Shown here one piece after another: positions 28,530-38,769 of a DNA stretch of 64,000 nucleotides. This DNA comes from Tolumonas osonensis (GTDB taxonomy: Bacteria; Pseudomonadota; Gammaproteobacteria; Enterobacterales; Aeromonadaceae), in assembly GCF_014202415.1 (NCBI RefSeq), contig NZ_JACHGR010000002.1, positions 62,001-126,000 of the forward strand. Reading direction: 5' to 3'. Made by a program: the position numbers and the translations under genes. Below the pieces are notes generated by a model that had not been told where the DNA came from, made no database searches, and worked only from the letters and a program-made list of their open reading frames with translations. Numbering within the stretch: position 1 is the first letter of the stretch; each line of letters begins with the position of its first letter.

Positions 28530-29286
28530 TCCGTCACTTGTTTATTTTGTTGGTGCAGGCCCGGGCGATCCGGAATTGATTACGTTAAAGGGATATAACC
28601 TGCTCAGTCAGGCGGATGTGGTGATCTATGCCGGTTCGCTGATCAATAAAGATCTGCTGCATTACTGTAAAACCGGTGCGGCCTGTCATGACAGCGCCAG
28701 TCTGAATCTGGGCGAGATCATCGATCTGATGGCGACCGACGTGCACACCGGGAAACTGGTGGTGCGTCTGCAAACCGGGGATTTGTCACTCTATGGTTCA
28801 ATCCGGGAACAGGGTGAAGAACTGGCAAAACTGGGGATTGGCTTTTGTTCAGTACCTGGCGTCAGCTCCTTCCTGGGCGCGGCATCGGAACTGGGCGTTG
28901 AATATACCGTACCGGAAGTGTCGCAAAGTCTGGTGATCACCCGCATGTCCGGACGTACACCGACACCGGAGCGGGAATCGCTGGAATCGTTTGCCGCGCA
29001 TCAGACCTCCATGGCCATCTTTCTGTCAGTACAGGAAATCGGTGAAGTCGTGGAGCGGCTCGTCAACGGTGGTTACCCGGTCTCAACCCCAGTCGCGGTG
29101 GTTTACAAAGCTACCTGGCCGGATTGTCAGGTTGTGAAGGGCACACTGGCCGATATCGCCGGGCAGGTCCGGACTGCAGGTATCCGTAAAACAGCCCTGA
29201 TTCTGGTCGGCGCATTTCTGGGCGACGAATACCACTATTCCAAACTCTATGATGCCGGATTTACCCATGAATATCGTCAGGCCTGA
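28513..29286 (+). CDS. cbiF: cobalt-precorrin-4 C11-methyltransferase
   Basis: 257 residues. [20 protein letters not shown] is the tetrapyrrole methylase P-loop-like start, [19 protein letters not shown] the SAM loop and [20 protein letters not shown] the third block; [18 protein letters not shown] marks CbiF/CobM. AAGGAGG lies just before the ATG at 28513, inside the end of cbiT. Methylates C-11. Confidence 0.95.
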   Translation: MPATFDPSLVYFVGAGPGDPELITLKGYNLLSQADVVIYAGSLINKDLLHYCKTGAACHDSASLNLGEIIDLMATDVHTGKLVVRLQTGDLSLYGSIREQGEELAKLGIGFCSVPGVSSFLGAASELGVEYTVPEVSQSLVITRMSGRTPTPERESLESFAAHQTSMAIFLSVQEIGEVVERLVNGGYPVSTPVAVVYKATWPDCQVVKGTLADIAGQVRTAGIRKTALILVGAFLGDEYHYSKLYDAGFTHEYRQA

Positions 29287-30343
29287 ATCCATCGCTGTGT
29301 TTTGTCTTACACCGGGCGGTCTGCGTCTGGCGAAAAGACTGAAACAGCATTTGCCGCTGACCTGCTATTGCAGTGAAAAGCTGCTGGAAGACGGCTTCAC
29401 CGCCTTTAGCGGTACGTTTGCTGCGACGGTTGCGCAGGCCTTTGCCACGCATACCGCGCTGGTGGTGATCGGCGCCACCGGGCTGACCGTCAGAGTGATC
29501 GCGCCATTACTGAAAGACAAACTGACCGACCCCGCGATCGTCGTGATCGACGAACAGGGGCAACACGTGATCAGCCTGCTATCCGGCCATGTCGGTGGTG
29601 CCAATGAGCTGACACGCTATCTGGCGGGGATATTAGGCGCCGATCCAGTGATCACGACCGCTACGGATGTCAATCAACTAGCGGCGCTCGATACACTGGC
29701 CGTGCAGTTGGATGCGGACATGCACAATTTTCGGCAAGCGGTGAAGGTTGTGAACCAGATGCTGGTGAGTGATCAGAGGGTGGGGCTATTTTGGGATCAC
29801 GACTCATTGCCGGAATCGGACGATCGCTGGCAAACCGAGCGTTACGATACTCGCGGCTTTGTCGCGGTAAATTCGCTGGCTGATCTGCCGTCTGATCTTT
29901 CTGCGCTGATCTGTGTCAGCGTACGGGAAAAACTGCCGGATCTGGCGATTCCGGTTTTTAAACTGGTACCGCGTCGCATCGTCGCCGGTATCGGCTGCCG
30001 GCGTGAGACGTCATTCCGTTTGCTGATCAGCTTGCTGCAGCAGCAATTAGCGAAATACGAATTTGATCCGCTGGCATTACGGGCCATCGGCAGTGTCGTT
30101 CTGAAGGAAGATGAACCGGCGTTGAAGCATCTTTCCGACTGCTGTCGTGTACCGTTCGAGATCTACAGCGTGAATGAATTACGTCAGCACGAACATTTAT
30201 TTCCTTCTTCAGATTTTGTCCGTCAGACCATCGGCGTCGGCTCGGTATCGCAGCCGGTTGCCTGGCTGATGAGCGATGGCCATCTGGTCGGCGATACCCT
30301 GAAGCAACAGGGTGTAACCATTACCTTAGGAGTTTCTCACTGA
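29267..30343 (+). CDS. cbiG: cobalt-precorrin-5A hydrolase
   Basis: 358 residues from the ATG at 29267 ([18 protein letters not shown]). Three family parts are visible: an N-terminal domain, a central [20 protein letters not shown] with [15 protein letters not shown], and a C-terminal [20 protein letters not shown] with [19 protein letters not shown]. CbiG opens the delta-lactone and releases acetaldehyde, an anaerobic-route step. It starts 20 bp inside cbiF and ends sharing one base with the cbiH start. Confidence 0.93.
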   Translation: MNIVRPESIAVFCLTPGGLRLAKRLKQHLPLTCYCSEKLLEDGFTAFSGTFAATVAQAFATHTALVVIGATGLTVRVIAPLLKDKLTDPAIVVIDEQGQHVISLLSGHVGGANELTRYLAGILGADPVITTATDVNQLAALDTLAVQLDADMHNFRQAVKVVNQMLVSDQRVGLFWDHDSLPESDDRWQTERYDTRGFVAVNSLADLPSDLSALICVSVREKLPDLAIPVFKLVPRRIVAGIGCRRETSFRLLISLLQQQLAKYEFDPLALRAIGSVVLKEDEPALKHLSDCCRVPFEIYSVNELRQHEHLFPSSDFVRQTIGVGSVSQPVAWLMSDGHLVGDTLKQQGVTITLGVSH

Positions 30344-31068
30344 TGTTATATGTGATTGGAATCGGACCCGGCAGTCAGGCCACCATGACGATGGAAGCGC
30401 TGGATGCCATCAACGATGCGGAAGTTATCGTGGGTTATAAGACCTATACCCATCTGGTGAAGGCACTGACGGTCGGTAAAGAGGTCATCAAGACCGGGAT
30501 GTGCAAAGAGATTGAACGCTGTCTGGCAGCGATTGAACTGGCGCAGACCGGCAAGAAAGTGGCGCTGATCAGCAGTGGCGATGCCGGTATCTACGGTATG
30601 GCCGGGCTGATTCTGGAACTGGTCACCAAACAGAATCTGGATGTCGAAGTGCGTCTGATCCCCGGTATGACCGCTAGTATCTCGGCGGCGTCGTTACTCG
30701 GGGCGCCGCTGATGCACGATTTTTGTCATATCAGTCTGAGTGATTTGCTGACGCCGTGGGAAGTCATCGAGAAACGCATTATCGCAGCCGCGCAGGCCGA
30801 TTTCGTTATCTGTTTCTACAATCCGCGCAGCCGGGGCCGGGCCGATCATCTTGAACGCGCTTTTGAGCTGATGAAACCGTTCAAAGCCGCAGCGACACCG
30901 GTTGGTGTGGTGAAATCCGCCAGCCGTAAGAAGCAGGAAAAATGGATCACCACGCTCGGTGACATGGACTTTGAACCGGTGGATATGACCAGTCTGGTGA
31001 TTGTGGGTAATCAGTCTACCTATGAGCAGAATGGCCTCATGATCACCCCGCGGGGTTATGAAGTCTGA
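30343..31068 (+). CDS. cbiH: cobalt-factor III / precorrin-3B C17-methyltransferase
   Basis: 241 residues. LYVIGIGPGSQATMTMEALD starts the methylase fold, followed by VVGYKTY-like IVGYKTYTHLVKAL, VALISSGDAGIYGMAGLILE (SAM loop) and PGMTASISAASLLGAPLMHD. LCFYNPRSRGRADHLERAFE-like and MDFEPVDMTSLVIVGNQSTY complete the match. Short CbiH without the C-terminal Fe-S extension. It catalyses C-17 methylation and ring contraction. One-base overlaps on both sides. Confidence 0.94.
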   Translation: MLYVIGIGPGSQATMTMEALDAINDAEVIVGYKTYTHLVKALTVGKEVIKTGMCKEIERCLAAIELAQTGKKVALISSGDAGIYGMAGLILELVTKQNLDVEVRLIPGMTASISAASLLGAPLMHDFCHISLSDLLTPWEVIEKRIIAAAQADFVICFYNPRSRGRADHLERAFELMKPFKAAATPVGVVKSASRKKQEKWITTLGDMDFEPVDMTSLVIVGNQSTYEQNGLMITPRGYEV

Positions 31069-31865
31069 TGCAGCCGACGGTTCATGTCTTTGGTGGCACT
31101 TCCGATGCCCGTTTACTTTGCCGGACGCTCGATCAGGCCGCTATCGCGTATAGCCTGTCCGTTGCCAGTGAAGTGGGCAAGTCGCTGGCACAGGACGTTG
31201 CCGGTCAGATCCACGTTGGCCGGATGAATGCGGGCGAAATGCAGGCCTGGTTTCAGCGACAACAGATCGGATGGGTGATCGATGCCGCGCATCCGTATGC
31301 CACGGCGCTTCGCGCCAATATTCAGGCAGCCTGCCGGGCGCTGGGAATACCGTTACTGCGGTATCAGCGTCCCAGTGAAATTGATGTCGTGCGTCATCCG
31401 CTGATTACGCGGGTGACCAACGTTGCCGAGGCCTGTCAATGCGCCAGTAGGTTGGGGCAGCGCATCCTGCTAACCACAGGCAGTAAAGAGCTGGCGGATT
31501 ATGTCCGGTTATTACCGGGGAAAATGCTGTTAGCACGGGTTCTGCCAACGTCCGAGGTCATCGGACAGTGTGAGGCACTGGGGCTGGGTGTGGAAAATAT
31601 CATCGCCATGAAAGGGCCGTTTACCGCGGCTTTGAATCAGGCGGTGTATCAATTTTGTCAGGCCGATGTGGTGATCACCAAAGAGTCCGGCGCAGAAGGC
31701 GGCTATCAGCAAAAAATCGAACCCTGCATCGCGTTAGGCATTCCGTGCATTGTTGTGGAACGGCCAGCATCGGCAAAAACAGCTGACTACGGTGATGTCA
31801 TCACGTCACTGGATGAACTGGAAAACTACGTAACCCGCTGGATAAACCGGGAGCACTCGTTATGA
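31068..31865 (+). CDS. cbiJ: cobalt-precorrin-6A reductase
   Basis: 265 residues. VHVFGGTSDARLLCRTLDQA is the nucleotide-binding start, then VIDAAHPYATALRANIQAAC and VVITKESGAEGGYQQKIEPC, the hallmark blocks of CbiJ/CobK. It reduces the macrocycle with a nicotinamide cofactor. One-base overlap with cbiH and 4-bp overlap with cbiK. Confidence 0.94.
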   Translation: MQPTVHVFGGTSDARLLCRTLDQAAIAYSLSVASEVGKSLAQDVAGQIHVGRMNAGEMQAWFQRQQIGWVIDAAHPYATALRANIQAACRALGIPLLRYQRPSEIDVVRHPLITRVTNVAEACQCASRLGQRILLTTGSKELADYVRLLPGKMLLARVLPTSEVIGQCEALGLGVENIIAMKGPFTAALNQAVYQFCQADVVITKESGAEGGYQQKIEPCIALGIPCIVVERPASAKTADYGDVITSLDELENYVTRWINREHSL

Positions 31866-32653
31866 AAAAAGCGTTATTGATTGTCAGTTTCGGGACCAGC
31901 TATGCCGAAACATGTGAAAAAAACATCGTGGCCTGCGAACAGCGTATTGCGCAGGCTTATCCGGATCGCGATCTGTTCCGGGCATTTACCTCCCAGATGA
32001 TCATCCGCAAACTGGCTAACCGGGATGGTGTTCATATTGATAACCCACAGCAGGCACTGGCCCGTCTGGCGGACGCGGGGTATCAGGATGTGATTATCCA
32101 GTCACTGCATGTCATCAACGGTGATGAATACGAAAAAGTCGCTTTTCAGGCGCGCAGTTATGAGGATCGCTTCCTGCGATTGCGTGTGGGTGTTCCGCTG
32201 CTCAGTAGTCATGACGATTTTCAGTTGCTTATTACAGCCATGCAGGCGCAGATGCCTGAACTCGCGGCGGATGAGCGGGTAGTGTTTATGGGACACGGCG
32301 CGACGCACCATGCTTTCTCGGCTTACGCCTGTCTGGATCACATGCTGATGACGCAAAACATTCCGGCACTGGTCGGCGCGGTAGAGAGTTATCCCGAAAT
32401 TGATTCGGTGATTGACCGTCTGCGTCGCGATTCTGTCCGTAAAGTGCACCTGATGCCGCTGATGCTGGTTGCCGGTGATCACGCCATCAATGATATGGCG
32501 TCCGACGACGAAGACTCCTGGAAAATTCTGCTGCAACAAGCCGGGATTGAAGCGCAGCCCTGGTTGCAGGGATTGGGCGAGAATCCGCTGGTACAGCAGA
32601 TGTTTGTTGATCATCTGCAGGCTGTGGTGGAACAGACAGAGGAGGCTGCCTGA
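31862..32653 (+). CDS. cbiK: sirohydrochlorin cobaltochelatase, anaerobic CbiK type
   Basis: 263 residues, the class II chelatase of enteric cob operons. ALLIVSFGTSYAETCEKNI at the N-terminus, VIIQSLHVINGDEYEKV with one metal-binding His, and RVVFMGHGATHHAFSAYACL followed by HLMPLMLVAGDHAINDMAS with the others. No signal peptide, so a cytoplasmic biosynthetic CbiK and not a periplasmic CbiK-P. Early cobalt insertion defines the anaerobic pathway. One-base overlap with cbiL. Confidence 0.95.
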   Translation: MKKALLIVSFGTSYAETCEKNIVACEQRIAQAYPDRDLFRAFTSQMIIRKLANRDGVHIDNPQQALARLADAGYQDVIIQSLHVINGDEYEKVAFQARSYEDRFLRLRVGVPLLSSHDDFQLLITAMQAQMPELAADERVVFMGHGATHHAFSAYACLDHMLMTQNIPALVGAVESYPEIDSVIDRLRRDSVRKVHLMPLMLVAGDHAINDMASDDEDSWKILLQQAGIEAQPWLQGLGENPLVQQMFVDHLQAVVEQTEEAA

Positions 32654-33378
32654 TGACTGGTAAATTATTCGCGATTGGTACCGGCCCCGGCAGCAGTGAT
32701 CTGATCACCGTCAGAGCCGCCCGTTTGCTGGCAAATCTGGATGTGCTGTATGCGCCGGCAGGGCGTCGTGGCGGAGACAGTCTGGCGCTGTCGATTGTGC
32801 GCGAATACCTGACGGATCATGTGGTGATCAAAGAACGCCACTTTCCGATGAGCACGCACGAAGATGAAAAAGAAAGCATCTGGGACACCGTGGCGGAAGA
32901 GATCCGACAGGATGTCGATGCCGGCAAACAGGTGGGGTTCATTACACTGGGCGATGCCATGCTGTTCAGCACCTGGGTCTTTTTGCTGGAACGCCTGCAA
33001 GGCCGTATTCCGCTGGAGGTGATCCCCGGTGTCACGTCGTTTGCCTGTATTGCTTCCCGGGCAGTGTTCCCGCTGGCAATGGAACAACAGACCATGGCGG
33101 TGGTGTCATGCACCGCGCCTGAACCGGAACTTGAACAAGCCCTGCAGCAACATGATTGTATCGTGATGATGAAAGTGTACGGCCGGTTCAGTCAGGTTAA
33201 AGCCTTATTAGCCCGTCACCACTTGCTACCTAATGCGCTGCTGATGTCAGAAGCCTCATTGCCTAATGAACAATGCTTCCGTCAGTTGCATGAGATCGGT
33301 GATGACGTGGCACTGCCGTATTTTTCCACCATTCTGGTGAATAAACAGTGGCTGGCTGCAGAACCACAGACAGTGTGA
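32653..33378 (+). CDS. cbiL: cobalt-factor II C20-methyltransferase
   Basis: 241 residues. KLFAIGTGPGSSDLITVRAA is the methylase start; VGFITLGDAMLFSTWVFLLE is the SAM loop and IPLEVIPGVTSFACIASRAV the third block. CTAPEPELEQALQQHDCIVM fits CbiL/CobI. Methylates C-20, the carbon later lost in ring contraction. It is the last methylase gene before the transporter genes, with 26 bp to cbiM. Confidence 0.94.
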   Translation: MTGKLFAIGTGPGSSDLITVRAARLLANLDVLYAPAGRRGGDSLALSIVREYLTDHVVIKERHFPMSTHEDEKESIWDTVAEEIRQDVDAGKQVGFITLGDAMLFSTWVFLLERLQGRIPLEVIPGVTSFACIASRAVFPLAMEQQTMAVVSCTAPEPELEQALQQHDCIVMMKVYGRFSQVKALLARHHLLPNALLMSEASLPNEQCFRQLHEIGDDVALPYFSTILVNKQWLAAEPQTV

Positions 33379-33404
33379 GCTGAATAAAACGGGAAGGAGT
33401 CACG

Positions 33405-34124
33405 ATGAAAACGAATCAGATCGCGGGTCTCAGTACCATCCTGATGCTGGCAGTGGTACCACAGACGGCCTTTGCTATGCATATCATGGAAGGTTTTTTG
33501 CCACCGCTATGGGCGTTAACCTGGTGGCTGTTATTTATTCCGTTTCTGATTCTTGCAGTGAAGCAGCTCAGGCAGATCGTGAGCCAGAACAGTCATCAGA
33601 AGGTGTTACTGGCTCTCTGTGGCGCGTTCATCTTTGTGCTTTCTGCCCTGAAGCTGCCGTCGGTGACCGGAAGCTGTTCTCATCCGACCGGTGTGGGCTT
33701 GGCCATTATTTTGTTTGGTTTTCTGATCGTGCCGGTTCTGGGCGGGATCGCGCTGTTATTTCAGGCTTTACTGCTGGCGCACGGCGGAATCACTACGCTG
33801 GGCGCCAATGGTATGTCGATGGCGGTGATCGGTCCGCTGGTCGGTTATCTGGTCTGGATTTCGGCCTGCAAACTCCATTTGCGGAAAGATATCGCCGTTT
33901 TTCTCTGTGCTTTTGTCGCAGATATGGCGACCTATGCCGTGACATCGGCACAACTGGGCATCGCGTTTCCTGATCCGCAATCCGGCATCGTGGCGGCGAT
34001 TGCCAAATTTCTCGGAATTTTCTGTGTGACCCAAATTCCGATCGCGATTGCCGAGGGCCTGCTGACCGTGCTGGTTTATGACCAGCTCACTAAACGCCAG
34101 TTACTGACCATAGGGGAGCGTTAA
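33405..34124 (+). CDS. cbiM: cobalt ECF transporter S component
   Basis: 239 residues. An N-terminal signal-like segment (STILMLAVVPQTAFA) precedes MHIMEGFLPPLWALTWW. Cleavage at AFA would expose the Met-His N-terminus that coordinates Co(II) in this family. Later blocks include LPSVTGSCSHPTGVGLAIIL with metal-site His, and GITTLGANGMSMAVIGPLVG. About six to seven helices in the inner membrane. AAGGAG precedes the start. With CbiN, CbiQ and CbiO it forms the ATP-driven cobalt importer that feeds CbiK. Confidence 0.95.
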   Translation: MKTNQIAGLSTILMLAVVPQTAFAMHIMEGFLPPLWALTWWLLFIPFLILAVKQLRQIVSQNSHQKVLLALCGAFIFVLSALKLPSVTGSCSHPTGVGLAIILFGFLIVPVLGGIALLFQALLLAHGGITTLGANGMSMAVIGPLVGYLVWISACKLHLRKDIAVFLCAFVADMATYAVTSAQLGIAFPDPQSGIVAAIAKFLGIFCVTQIPIAIAEGLLTVLVYDQLTKRQLLTIGER

Positions 34125-34125
34125 A

Positions 34126-34410
34126 ATGAAAAAAACCGTGTTATTGCTTTCGCTGGTGATCGCTCTCGTTGTTTTCCCTTTTTTTATCAACCACGGCGGT
34201 GACTATGCCGGGGCAGACGGCATTGCTGAAGCTGCAATCCAGCAACTGGCGCCGGATTATAAACCGTGGTTTTCGTCATTTTTCGAACCGGCAAGCAGCG
34301 AAATCGAGAGCCTGTTATTCACGCTTCAGGGATCGATTGGTTCTGCTGTGATTTTTTACATTCTGGGTTATTACCGGGGAAAACGGGCGGCACATGCTAA
34401 TCATCGATAA
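34126..34410 (+). CDS. cbiN: cobalt ECF transporter accessory protein
   Basis: 94 residues with two membrane helices joined by an extracytoplasmic loop: LLLSLVIALVVFPFFI, GGDYAGADGIAEAAIQQLAPDY, then SLLFTLQGSIGSAVIFYILG. This is the standard CbiN layout; the loop contacts CbiM and helps load the metal. It starts one base after the cbiM stop and overlaps cbiQ by 17 bp. Confidence 0.94.
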   Translation: MKKTVLLLSLVIALVVFPFFINHGGDYAGADGIAEAAIQQLAPDYKPWFSSFFEPASSEIESLLFTLQGSIGSAVIFYILGYYRGKRAAHANHR

Positions 34411-35071
34411 ATTGTCATATCAAAGCCGCTGGTGTCAGTCTGATCCCCGGCGTAAATTCGGGCTCTATCTGATCCTGCTGGTGATTGCGTTAACCAGCTC
34501 GCCACTGGTGCAGATCGTCGAACTGACCGGAACGGCAGCGCTGACCTGCTATCTGCTGCAAATCAGTGTGCGGCGTTATCTGCGCTGGCTGGCCGTTCCG
34601 CTGTTTTTCCTGCTGGTCGGATTGCTGGGCATTCTGGTTTCATTTTCCTATCAACCGGAAAATTTGTTGTGTTCGTTGCAGATAGGCAGCCTTGCTATCG
34701 GCATCGATCCGGCCGGATTACAGGTGGCGCATCATACGTTATGGCGCAGTCTGGCCGCGCTGTCTGCCACGTACCTTTTTGTATTAACCACGCCGTTCAA
34801 TCAGCTGATCCGTTTGCTGCAGATGAGCCGGTTGCCGCATGTCCTGATCGAACACATGCTGCTGACCTACCGGTTTATTTTCATTCTGATTGAAGAAGCC
34901 AGCGCCATTCGTCAGGCGCAGTCATTGCGGTTTGGGTATTGTTCTCTGCGTTGCAGCTACCGCTCCATGGCGATGTTGGTGGGGTTATTGCTGCAGCGAG
35001 TGATTTACCGTTATCAGCAAATGGAAACCGCCCTGGATGTAAAACTCTTCGAGGGGGAATTTCATCTATGA
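34394..35071 (+). CDS. cbiQ: cobalt ECF transporter T component
   Basis: 225 residues with about five to six helices. DKLSYQSRWCQSDPRRKFGLY at the N-terminus (the region preceding helix 1), FNQLIRLLQMSRLPHVLIEHM and LTYRFIFILIEEASAIRQAQ with the coupling-helix Ala-Arg-type motifs that engage the ATPase. It links the CbiM S-component to CbiO. Overlaps: 17 bp with cbiN, 4 bp with cbiO. Confidence 0.93.
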   Translation: MLIIDKLSYQSRWCQSDPRRKFGLYLILLVIALTSSPLVQIVELTGTAALTCYLLQISVRRYLRWLAVPLFFLLVGLLGILVSFSYQPENLLCSLQIGSLAIGIDPAGLQVAHHTLWRSLAALSATYLFVLTTPFNQLIRLLQMSRLPHVLIEHMLLTYRFIFILIEEASAIRQAQSLRFGYCSLRCSYRSMAMLVGLLLQRVIYRYQQMETALDVKLFEGEFHL

Positions 35072-35892
35072 GCCTGTCGACACAGCAACTTTGTTTTCAG
35101 TACCAGAGCGGGGAGCCGGTGCTGCAGGATTTGTCGCTCGATTTCACCCGCGGTAACGTCATCGGTATTCTCGGCGCAAATGGCTGTGGCAAATCAACGC
35201 TGTTCATGAATTTGCTGGGGGTACTGAAACCGCAGCAAGGGCAGGTGCTGTGGAATGGCGACCCACTGAATTATGACAAAAAAAGTCTGCGGCAATTACG
35301 GCAGCAGATCGCCATGGTCTTTCAGGATCCGGATCAGCAGATTTTCTATACCGATGTCATGAGTGATATTGCCTTCAGTCTGCGCAATCTGGGGGTGGAT
35401 GAGTCGATCATTCAGCAACGTGTGACTCAGGCGCTGGCGCTGGTGGATGCCGGATCATTCCGGCATAAACCGGTTCAGTATCTGAGTCATGGCCAGAAAA
35501 AACGGGTCGCTATCGCCGGCGCTCTGGTGATGGACGCGGATTATCTGCTGCTCGACGAACCGACCGCCGGGCTGGATCCGGCTGGACGCCAGCAGATGAT
35601 TCATATCATTGAGCGCATTGTGGCGCAGGGAAAACGGGTTGTGATTTCCAGCCACGATATCGATCTGATTTATCAGGTTTGCGACTACCTCTATGTGCTG
35701 TCACAAGGCCGCTTACTGTGTGAAGGCAGTGAACGGAAGGTGTTTCTGCAGGCGTCACAGTTACAGGAAGCCGGGCTGGTACAACCCTGGCTGGTCAAAC
35801 TGCATACCGAATTAGGTATGCCGCTTTATAAAACGGAACAACAACTGTTTGCTGCTCATAACGGGCAGCCACGCATGCGGGAGGCATTATGA
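35068..35892 (+). CDS. cbiO: cobalt ECF transporter ATPase
   Basis: 274 residues from the ATG at 35068, which forms an ATGA overlap with cbiQ; the frame is open for 43 more codons upstream but that is cbiQ sequence. Walker A is [19 protein letters not shown], the Q-loop [11 protein letters not shown], the signature [18 protein letters not shown] and Walker [17 protein letters not shown], with the switch His in [15 protein letters not shown] ATPase powering cobalt uptake. 4-bp overlap with cbiP. Confidence 0.95.
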   Translation: MSLSTQQLCFQYQSGEPVLQDLSLDFTRGNVIGILGANGCGKSTLFMNLLGVLKPQQGQVLWNGDPLNYDKKSLRQLRQQIAMVFQDPDQQIFYTDVMSDIAFSLRNLGVDESIIQQRVTQALALVDAGSFRHKPVQYLSHGQKKRVAIAGALVMDADYLLLDEPTAGLDPAGRQQMIHIIERIVAQGKRVVISSHDIDLIYQVCDYLYVLSQGRLLCEGSERKVFLQASQLQEAGLVQPWLVKLHTELGMPLYKTEQQLFAAHNGQPRMREAL

Positions 35893-37445
35893 GTCAATCC
35901 ATTATGATTCAGGGGACGGCTTCAGATGTCGGTAAAAGTGTATTGGTGGCGGGTTTATGTCGGATCTTTGTCCAGGACGGACATCGGTGCGCGCCGTTCA
36001 AATCGCAGAATATGGCGCTGAACTCCGGGATCACCGCCAATGGCGATGAAATGGGACGGGCGCAGATCTTTCAGGCGGAAGCCGCCGGCATTGCGCCGGA
36101 TGTCCGCATGAACCCGGTCCTGCTCAAACCGACCAGTGATCGCAAATCGCAGGTGATCCTGATGGGGAAAGTGCTCTGTGATATGGACGCAGTCAGCTAT
36201 CACCAGTTCAAGCCGCAACTGCAAAATCAGATCCACGAGGTGTATCAGAGCCTCGCCCGTGAACACGACATCATGGTGCTGGAAGGGGCCGGCAGCCCGG
36301 CGGAAATTAATCTGCGTGACCGCGATATTGTAAACATGGGCATGGCAACGATGATTGATGCGCCGGTGATCCTGGTGGCAGATATCGATCGGGGTGGGGT
36401 GTTTGCCTCCATCTACGGTACGCTGGCATTACTGGAAGAATCAGAACGGGCGCGGGTGAAAGGCGTCATCATCAATAAATTCCGGGGCGATGTGGCCTTG
36501 CTGATGCCGGGAATCCGTCAGATCGAGGAGCTGACCGGTGTGCCGGTGCTGGGCGTGATGCCGTATCTGCAAGTCGATCTGGAAGATGAAGACGGCGTGG
36601 TTCTGCAACCGGGGAAAAACAAACAGGCTAAAGCGCGCGATCAGGTAGAGAAAGATCTCGATATTGCGGTGATCCAGTTACCGCATATCTCTAATTTTAC
36701 CGATTTCAATGCATTGGCGGCGCAGCCCGATGTCCGGCTGCGTTATGTCGCCAGACCGGAGTTGCTGGGTTCACCGGATCTCATTATTGTGCCGGGCAGC
36801 AAAAATACGCTGGGGGATCTCGCTTATCTCAACGACAGCGGACTGAGTGCCTGTATCATTGCACAGCATCATAATGGGGTCCCGGTGATAGGGATCTGCG
36901 GTGGTTTTCAGATCCTGGGAAAACGGCTGATTGATGGCGTTGAATCCGGGATTGATGAAATGGACGGACTGGGTCTGCTGGATTGTGAAACCGTCTTTGC
37001 CCGCAACAAGATCACGACACTGGTCACCGGAAACGTTCACCATCAGGTGACCGGGCTTTTTGCTTCCGGACAGTCATTACCGCTGGCAGGCTATGAAATT
37101 CACATGGGTGAGACAACCCGTGGTCCGCATGTTCGTCCTTTTACGGTCATTACCAGCCGCAATAAACAGACCATCCAGTTTGAAGACGGCGCAATCAACG
37201 AGCAGGGGACAGTCGCCGGCACCTACATTCATGGCCTGTTTGATAGCGCCGGTTTTACCCGGGAGTTACTCAATCAGTTGCGTGCCGGAAAGGGGCTGGA
37301 ACCATTAGCAGGCGCAGCGTTCAGTTATCAGCAATACAAAGAGCAGCAATTTGACATTCTGGCGGATGCCATGCGCCAACATATTGATATAGAAAAGATT
37401 TATCACATCATGCAACAGCAGCAACAAAACAGGAGTGCAGTATGA
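35889..37445 (+). CDS. cbiP: adenosylcobyrate synthase
   Basis: 518 residues. [20 protein letters not shown] (P-loop) and [20 protein letters not shown] are the N-terminal synthetase blocks; [19 protein letters not shown] and [17 protein letters not shown] carry the amidotransferase nucleophile Cys, with the catalytic His in [15 protein letters not shown]. It amidates the b, d, e and g positions. Also called CobQ. It overlaps cbiO and cobU by 4 bp each. Confidence 0.95.
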   Translation: MSQSIMIQGTASDVGKSVLVAGLCRIFVQDGHRCAPFKSQNMALNSGITANGDEMGRAQIFQAEAAGIAPDVRMNPVLLKPTSDRKSQVILMGKVLCDMDAVSYHQFKPQLQNQIHEVYQSLAREHDIMVLEGAGSPAEINLRDRDIVNMGMATMIDAPVILVADIDRGGVFASIYGTLALLEESERARVKGVIINKFRGDVALLMPGIRQIEELTGVPVLGVMPYLQVDLEDEDGVVLQPGKNKQAKARDQVEKDLDIAVIQLPHISNFTDFNALAAQPDVRLRYVARPELLGSPDLIIVPGSKNTLGDLAYLNDSGLSACIIAQHHNGVPVIGICGGFQILGKRLIDGVESGIDEMDGLGLLDCETVFARNKITTLVTGNVHHQVTGLFASGQSLPLAGYEIHMGETTRGPHVRPFTVITSRNKQTIQFEDGAINEQGTVAGTYIHGLFDSAGFTRELLNQLRAGKGLEPLAGAAFSYQQYKEQQFDILADAMRQHIDIEKIYHIMQQQQQNRSAV

Positions 37446-37990
37446 TCCTGATCACCGGCGGAGCCCGGAGCGGAAAAAGCAGACTGGCGGAACAATTTGC
37501 CGCCGAACAGGGTGACAACGTGCTCTACATCGCCACCTCCATTGTGACCGATGAGGAAATGGCACAGCGTATCGCCATCCATCAGCAGACCCGTCCTGCA
37601 ACCTGGCAGACGCATGAGGGCTTCAGCCAGCTCGGAAACGTGATTCGTGACCGGGGCGCAGAGCACGATGCCATTATGCTCGAATGCATCACCACGATGA
37701 TCACGAATCTGATGTTCGAGAATACGGGTGATATTCCGGCAGAAACGATGGATTTCACCGCGCTGGAAAACAAAATCAACCATCAGGTCGATGCCCTGAT
37801 CGACAGCTGCCGGTTGTGTCCTTGCCCGGTTTATATCGTCACCAATGAAGTCGGATTTGGCATCGTGCCGGAAAACCTGCTGGCACGCCGGTTCCGCGAT
37901 ATTGCCGGCCGGGTCAATCAGCGTCTGGCAGCCTTTGCGGACGAAGTGTATCTCGTCGTCTCCGGCATTGAACTGAAAATGAAAGGGTAG
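37442..37990 (+). CDS. cobU: adenosylcobinamide kinase / adenosylcobinamide-phosphate guanylyltransferase
   Basis: 182 residues. P-loop [20 protein letters not shown], then [20 protein letters not shown] with [14 protein letters not shown], where a His is the guanylylated residue in the family, and [20 protein letters not shown] towards the C-terminus. It activates adenosylcobinamide to the GDP form for CobS. Length is normal. Starts 4 bp inside cbiP. Confidence 0.95.
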   Translation: MILITGGARSGKSRLAEQFAAEQGDNVLYIATSIVTDEEMAQRIAIHQQTRPATWQTHEGFSQLGNVIRDRGAEHDAIMLECITTMITNLMFENTGDIPAETMDFTALENKINHQVDALIDSCRLCPCPVYIVTNEVGFGIVPENLLARRFRDIAGRVNQRLAAFADEVYLVVSGIELKMKG

Positions 37991-37998
37991 GACGCACG

Positions 37999-38739
37999 AT
38001 GAAACTCTTTCTGGCGAATTTGCAGTTTATGACCCGGATTCCGGTGCCGGAATCGTGGACCAAAGATCTGGATTTTAACCGTTACGTTGACGGGATTGTC
38101 TGGTTTCCGCTGGTCGGGCTTGTTGTCGGTGCGATCGCCACCGGTGTGTTTTCCGCTGCCTTGCTCTGGTCCGATGTCTATCTGGCTTCCGCCTGTTATG
38201 TACTGGCGCTGGCCCTGCTGACCGGCGCTTTCCATCTGGATGGTCTGGCGGATACCTGCGACGGTATTTTTTCCGCCCGTAAACGCGAACGCATGCTGGA
38301 AATCATGCACGACAGCCGTCTGGGGACGAACGGTGGTCTGGCGCTCATTTTTATCATTCTGTTCCGCGTGCTGGCGGTCAGTCATTTGGCCAAAACGGCG
38401 CCGGCGTTATGTCCGTTCCTGTTATGGGCTGCGCCGGTGGCCAGCCGGGCATTGATGGTGGTGCTGATGTACCGGCAGCCGTATGCGCGTGAAAGCGGAT
38501 TGGGGAATGTCTTTATCGGTAAGGTTTCCGGTGCACGAACCCTCCTGACGCTATTGCTGGGGCTGGGGTTGGTCACATTACTCGGACAGGGGCAAGCAAG
38601 TATCGCCTTCCTGTTAACGCTTTTATTTTCATATGGTTATCAGCGTTTCATCCATCATCGCCTGGGTGGACAGACCGGTGATACGCTGGGTGGCGGCAAT
38701 GAACTGTTTGAGTTGGTTTTTATCCTGACGCTGCTCTAG
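37999..38739 (+). CDS. cobS: adenosylcobinamide-GDP ribazoletransferase (cobalamin synthase)
   Basis: 246 residues, polytopic with about six helices. FLANLQFMTRIPVPESWTKD begins the protein; GAFHLDGLADTCDGIFSARK with its Asp residues and ERMLEIMHDSRLGTNGGLAL form the Mg2+/substrate site. The C-terminal GGQTGDTLGGGNELFELVFI is typical. The inner-membrane enzyme joins the nucleotide loop to the corrin. It starts 8 bp after cobU. Confidence 0.95.
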   Translation: MKLFLANLQFMTRIPVPESWTKDLDFNRYVDGIVWFPLVGLVVGAIATGVFSAALLWSDVYLASACYVLALALLTGAFHLDGLADTCDGIFSARKRERMLEIMHDSRLGTNGGLALIFIILFRVLAVSHLAKTAPALCPFLLWAAPVASRALMVVLMYRQPYARESGLGNVFIGKVSGARTLLTLLLGLGLVTLLGQGQASIAFLLTLLFSYGYQRFIHHRLGGQTGDTLGGGNELFELVFILTLL

Positions 38740-38769
38740 GCAGCAAAAAACAAAAAGCGAGGTACCACT

